This document shows, piece after piece, positions 61,701 to 64,000 of a stretch of 64,000 bases of DNA. A program made the position numbers and the translations under genes. The notes beneath the pieces were generated by a model that had not been told where the DNA came from, did no database searches, and saw only the letters and a list, made by a program, of their open reading frames with translations. Each line of letters opens with the position of its first letter. Within the stretch, counting starts at the first letter, position 1. This stretch comes from Nematostella vectensis (taxonomy: Eukaryota; Cnidaria; Anthozoa; Actiniaria; Edwardsiidae), in NCBI RefSeq assembly GCF_932526225.1, contig NC_064041.1, positions 13,701,451 to 13,765,450 of the forward strand, in the 5' to 3' direction.

Positions 61701-62534
61701 CAAAACGTCAAATGTAAGTCAAAACGTCAAATGTAAGTCAAAACGTCAAATGTAAGTCAAAACGTCAAAACAACTTCAACAAGATAAAGAAGAAATCGAC
61801 AAAAAATATATGGCGTTATTTGTGTCTGTTGACTTTGAGTTCACAGCAATCAGTTATTATCGCTGTCATCAACATCAGCAAACCCTTACTTAAACATTAC
61901 TCATCATTAACATCAACTTACTAGGTCATCACCCTGCAGTATGCCTACCAGATCTCTGAGATGAACACTGCCTCCTCTGTCAATCAAAAGTTTGGTGGTG
62001 GCCATATGCTTGTCCTCGGCAGCCCACATGATGGCTGTCCAGCCGCCGTCATCCTGTCAAAGTAAATAAAAACATGCAAAGAAGAGTCTAGGACCAGATT
62101 TTCCAATGACATATAACACAAGTGCATTCCTTAACTGTTACAGGTGTATCAGTGTGTTTGCTCAACTCTCTCTTTTCCCCAGCATCACATGGTCTCAAAA
62201 CACCTTGTAACCTTAACAGTATTTTGAATATTTTCTATCGGGATTACAGTATACCTGTGGCTAGTATTGAGGTCCCATGACATACCTATCGGGATTACAG
62301 TATACCTGTGGCTAGTATTGAGGTCCCATGACATACCTATCGGGAATACAGTATACCTGTGGCTAGTATTGAGGTCCCATGACATACCTATCGGGAATAC
62401 AGTATACCTGTGGCTAGTATTGAGGTCCCATGACATACCTTCTGATTGATGTCAAAGGCCCCTGTGTTTAGGAGTAGAGAAATTAGATCTGTGTGACCAC
62501 GACGAGCTGCCACATGGAGCAAAGTCATACCCCC
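55790..62534 (-). CDS. EHMT1: EHMT (GLP/G9a) histone H3K9 methyltransferase, 3' part
   Basis: Fourteen exons, complement(join(55790..55886,56496..56560,57103..57219,57846..57976,58610..58760,59063..59149,59500..59592,59846..59894,60097..60191,60425..60488,60606..60644,61432..61547,61949..62053,62439..62534)), give the last 434 residues; earlier exons lie beyond the right edge. Ankyrin repeats come first ([60 protein letters not shown]). [20 protein letters not shown] and [15 protein letters not shown] follow, then [20 protein letters not shown] (pre-SET zinc cluster). The SET domain has [43 protein letters not shown] and FDYGDRFW. Post-SET is [13 protein letters not shown]. The enzyme mono- and dimethylates H3K9, and its ankyrin repeats read that mark. 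Several introns hold arrays that copy splice junctions. The vertebrate-type pocket tyrosine before GN is Phe here. Confidence 0.95.
56650..57085. repeat. Minisatellite of ~45-bp units in an EHMT intron
   Basis: About ten imperfect copies of CGATGGCTTGGCGAATGTTT, ACCGAATGTAAGACGATAGT fill the intron between 56,560 and 57,103. The unit does not obviously include an exon edge, unlike the arrays at 58,895 and 62,535. Confidence 0.85.
58195..58530. repeat. Microsatellite: CACGATATCATCATCGT and CATCAC runs
   Basis: About six copies of CACGATATCATCATCGT are followed by a long CATCAC / CACCAC tract. Open frames on both strands (Asp/Gly or Met/Val repeats) reflect the trinucleotide period and are not genes. 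It is in the EHMT intron between 57,977 and 58,609. Confidence 0.9.
58895..59105 (-). repeat. Tandem copies of an EHMT exon 3' end and donor
   Basis: The exon 59,063-59,149 ends (minus) CACAGCGCTCACGGCAAGAT then ATGGTATACACAG|GTAATG. A 56-60-bp unit with this tail and donor recurs three more times in the intron, near 59,003, 58,946 and 58,898. Examples are AGCACTCGTGGCAAGATATG and GTATACACAG|GTAATGAATC. The copies are diverged from each other. Confidence 0.85.
60748..61412. mobile_element. Non-autonomous DNA transposon with internal repeats
   Basis: The left end TACAGTCGACTCTCTCTGAG continues CGACC. The right end read inverted is TACAGTTGAAGCTCTCGTAA continuing GCGACC. Inside are about three copies of a segment with CTCTCGTAAGAGACCAGCTC, CGTTAACGACCACAATT and CCCAAGGTGGTCGCTTA. 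No transposase frame. It fills most of an EHMT intron between 60,644 and 61,432. Confidence 0.6.
61600..61776. repeat. 19-bp minisatellite (about nine copies)
   Basis: The unit GTCAAAACGTCAAATGTAA is repeated nearly perfectly in the EHMT intron between 61,548 and 61,948. Confidence 0.95.
62235..62440 (-). repeat. Tandem copies of the ankyrin-exon donor (four, ~51-bp)
   Basis: On the minus strand the ankyrin exon ends AAG|GTATGTCATGGGACC (donor at 62,433-62,438). A unit GTATGTCATGGGACCTCAAT, ACTAGCCACAGGTATACTGT, ATTCCCGATAG is repeated four times, each starting with the same GTATGTC donor and ending in AG. Confidence 0.9.
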
Positions 62535-64000
62535 CTGGTCCTGGACACATACAGTAAGGACATAAGAACATGGAGCAAGGTAATACCCCCCTGGTCCTGT
62601 ACACATAAGGACATGGAGCAAGGTAATACCCCCCCTGGTCCTGTACACATAAGAACATGGAGCAAGGTAATACCCCTTGGTCCTGTACACATAAGGACAT
62701 GGAGCAAGGTAATACCCCCCTGGTCCTGTACACATAAGAACATGGAGCAAGGTAATACCCCTTGGTCCTGTACACATAAGGACATGGAGCAAGGTAATAC
62801 CCCTTGGTCTTGGACACATAAGGACATGGAGCAAGGTAATACTACCCCTGGTCCCGTACACATAAGGACATGGAGCAAGGTAATACCCCCCCTGGTGCTG
62901 TACACATAAGGACATGGAGCAAGGTAATACCCCCTGGTCTTGGACACATAAGGACATGGAGCAAGGTAATACCCCCTGGTCCTGTACACATAAGGACATG
63001 GAGCAAGGTAATACCCCCCCTGGTCCTGTACACATAAGGACATGGAGCAAGGTAATACCCCCTGGTCTTGGACACATAAGGACATGGAGCAAGGTAATAC
63101 CCCCCCCCACCCCTGGTCCTGTACACATAAGGACATGGAGCAAGGTAATACCCCCCCCCCCCCTGGTCCTGTACACATAAGGACATGGAGCAAGGTAATA
63201 CCCCCCCTGGTCCTGTACACATAAGAACATGGAGCAAGGTAATACCCCCTGGTCCTGTACACATAAGGACATGGAGCAAGGTAATACCCCCCTGGTCCCG
63301 TACACATAAGGACATGGAGCAAGGTAATACCCCTTGGTCCTGTACACATAAGGACATGGAGCAAGGTAATACCCCTTGGTCTTGGACACATAAGGACATG
63401 GAGCAAGGTAATACTACCCCTGGTCCCGTACACATAAGGACATGGAGCAAGGTAATACCCCCCCTGGTGCTGTACACATAAGGACATGGAGCAAGGTAAT
63501 ACCCCCTGGTCTTGGACACATAAGGACATGGAGCAAGGTAATACCCCCTGGTCCTGTACACATAAGGACATGGAGCAAGGTAATACCCCCCCTGGTCCTG
63601 TACACATAAGGACATGGAGCAAGGTAATACCCCCTGGTCTTGGACACATAAGGACATGGAGCAAGGTAATACCCCCCCTGGTCCTGTACACATAAGAACA
63701 TGGAGCAAGGTAATACCCCCTGGTCCTGTACACATAAGGACATGGAGCAAGGTAATACCCCCCTGGTCCCGTACACATAAGGACATGGAGCAAGGTAATA
63801 CCCCCCCTGGTCCCGTACACATAAGGACATGGAGCAAGGTAATACCCCCCCTGGTCCTGTACACATAAGAACATGGAGCAAGGTAATACCCCCTGGTCTT
63901 GGACACATAAGGACATGGAGCAAGGTAATACCCCCCTGGTCCCGTACACATAAGGACATGGAGCAAGGTAATACCCCTTGGTCTTGGACACATAAGGACA
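62535..64000 (-). repeat. ~44-bp tandem array copying the ankyrin-exon acceptor
   Basis: About 33 units fill the sequence to the right edge. On the minus strand each reads (G)nTATTACCTTGCTCCATG, TCCTTATGTGTACAGGACCA, G (or GTGTCCAAGACCAG). The true exon starts ACCAG|GGGGGTATGACTTTG, CTCCATGTGGC. So each unit contains the acceptor AG and the first 22 or so bases of the exon with two differences. The C-run length varies between 4 and 10. Frames are open in several registers, so it is not coding. Confidence 0.92.

Noticed and set aside
62388-63993. Very long overlapping open frames (up to 488 codons) on the minus strand, and many on the plus strand
   Set aside because: They are read-through of the 44-bp tandem array in several registers. 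The peptide is a low-complexity repeat, and the array is intronic to EHMT.

Overview
This is nuclear DNA from an animal. Genes are split into many short exons by GT-AG introns, the proteins match animal families, and mobile and tandem repeats fill the spaces. The exon layout, the vertebrate-like intron positions and the many short inverted-repeat elements suggest a cnidarian, probably an anthozoan such as a sea anemone. That is inference; no species marker is present.

Genes, left to right: the 5' exon of an AMP-binding acyl-CoA synthetase (minus, about 0.5-1.0 kb, runs off the left edge); a GPP34-domain protein resembling the bacterial branch of the GOLPH3 family (minus, 3.6-6.7 kb); SET/TAF-I, a nucleosome-assembly-type histone chaperone (plus, 8.6-17.3 kb); a 13.6 kb satellite of 61-bp units (19.7-33.3 kb); a C8orf76-like TPR protein (minus, 33.8-38.7 kb); a 5'-truncated LINE reverse transcriptase (38.8-39.9 kb); the centromere histone-fold protein CENP-W (plus, 40.1-40.9 kb); gamma-synergin SYNRG (minus, 43.5-53.0 kb); and the 3' two thirds of a GLP/G9a-type H3K9 methyltransferase, EHMT (minus, 55.8-62.5 kb, runs off the right edge). 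I rebuilt the exons by hand. Every junction uses GT-AG, the phases agree, and each rebuilt reading frame stays open. Three genes act on chromatin or centromeres (SET, CENP-W, EHMT); SYNRG acts in AP-1 clathrin traffic.

The most striking pattern is that several tandem arrays begin exactly at exon edges and carry copies of the splice site. In SET, a 90-bp unit holding the last 30 nt of exon 4 plus its donor is repeated about 21 times in the next intron; most copies also have an upstream AG, so each could act as an in-frame 10-codon exon. In EHMT, one ankyrin exon has a 1.5 kb array carrying its acceptor on one side and a 4-copy array carrying its donor on the other. A pre-SET exon has its 3' end and donor copied three more times. 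This looks like recurrent tandem amplification of splice junctions.

Other repeats include a four-member MITE family with CTGTCAAC termini, a MITE nested in one of these with a perfect 9-bp target duplication, a TTAA-ended MITE, a CRE-palindrome array in a C8orf76 intron, and several other inverted-repeat elements. I found no tRNA, rRNA, CRISPR array or prokaryotic feature.
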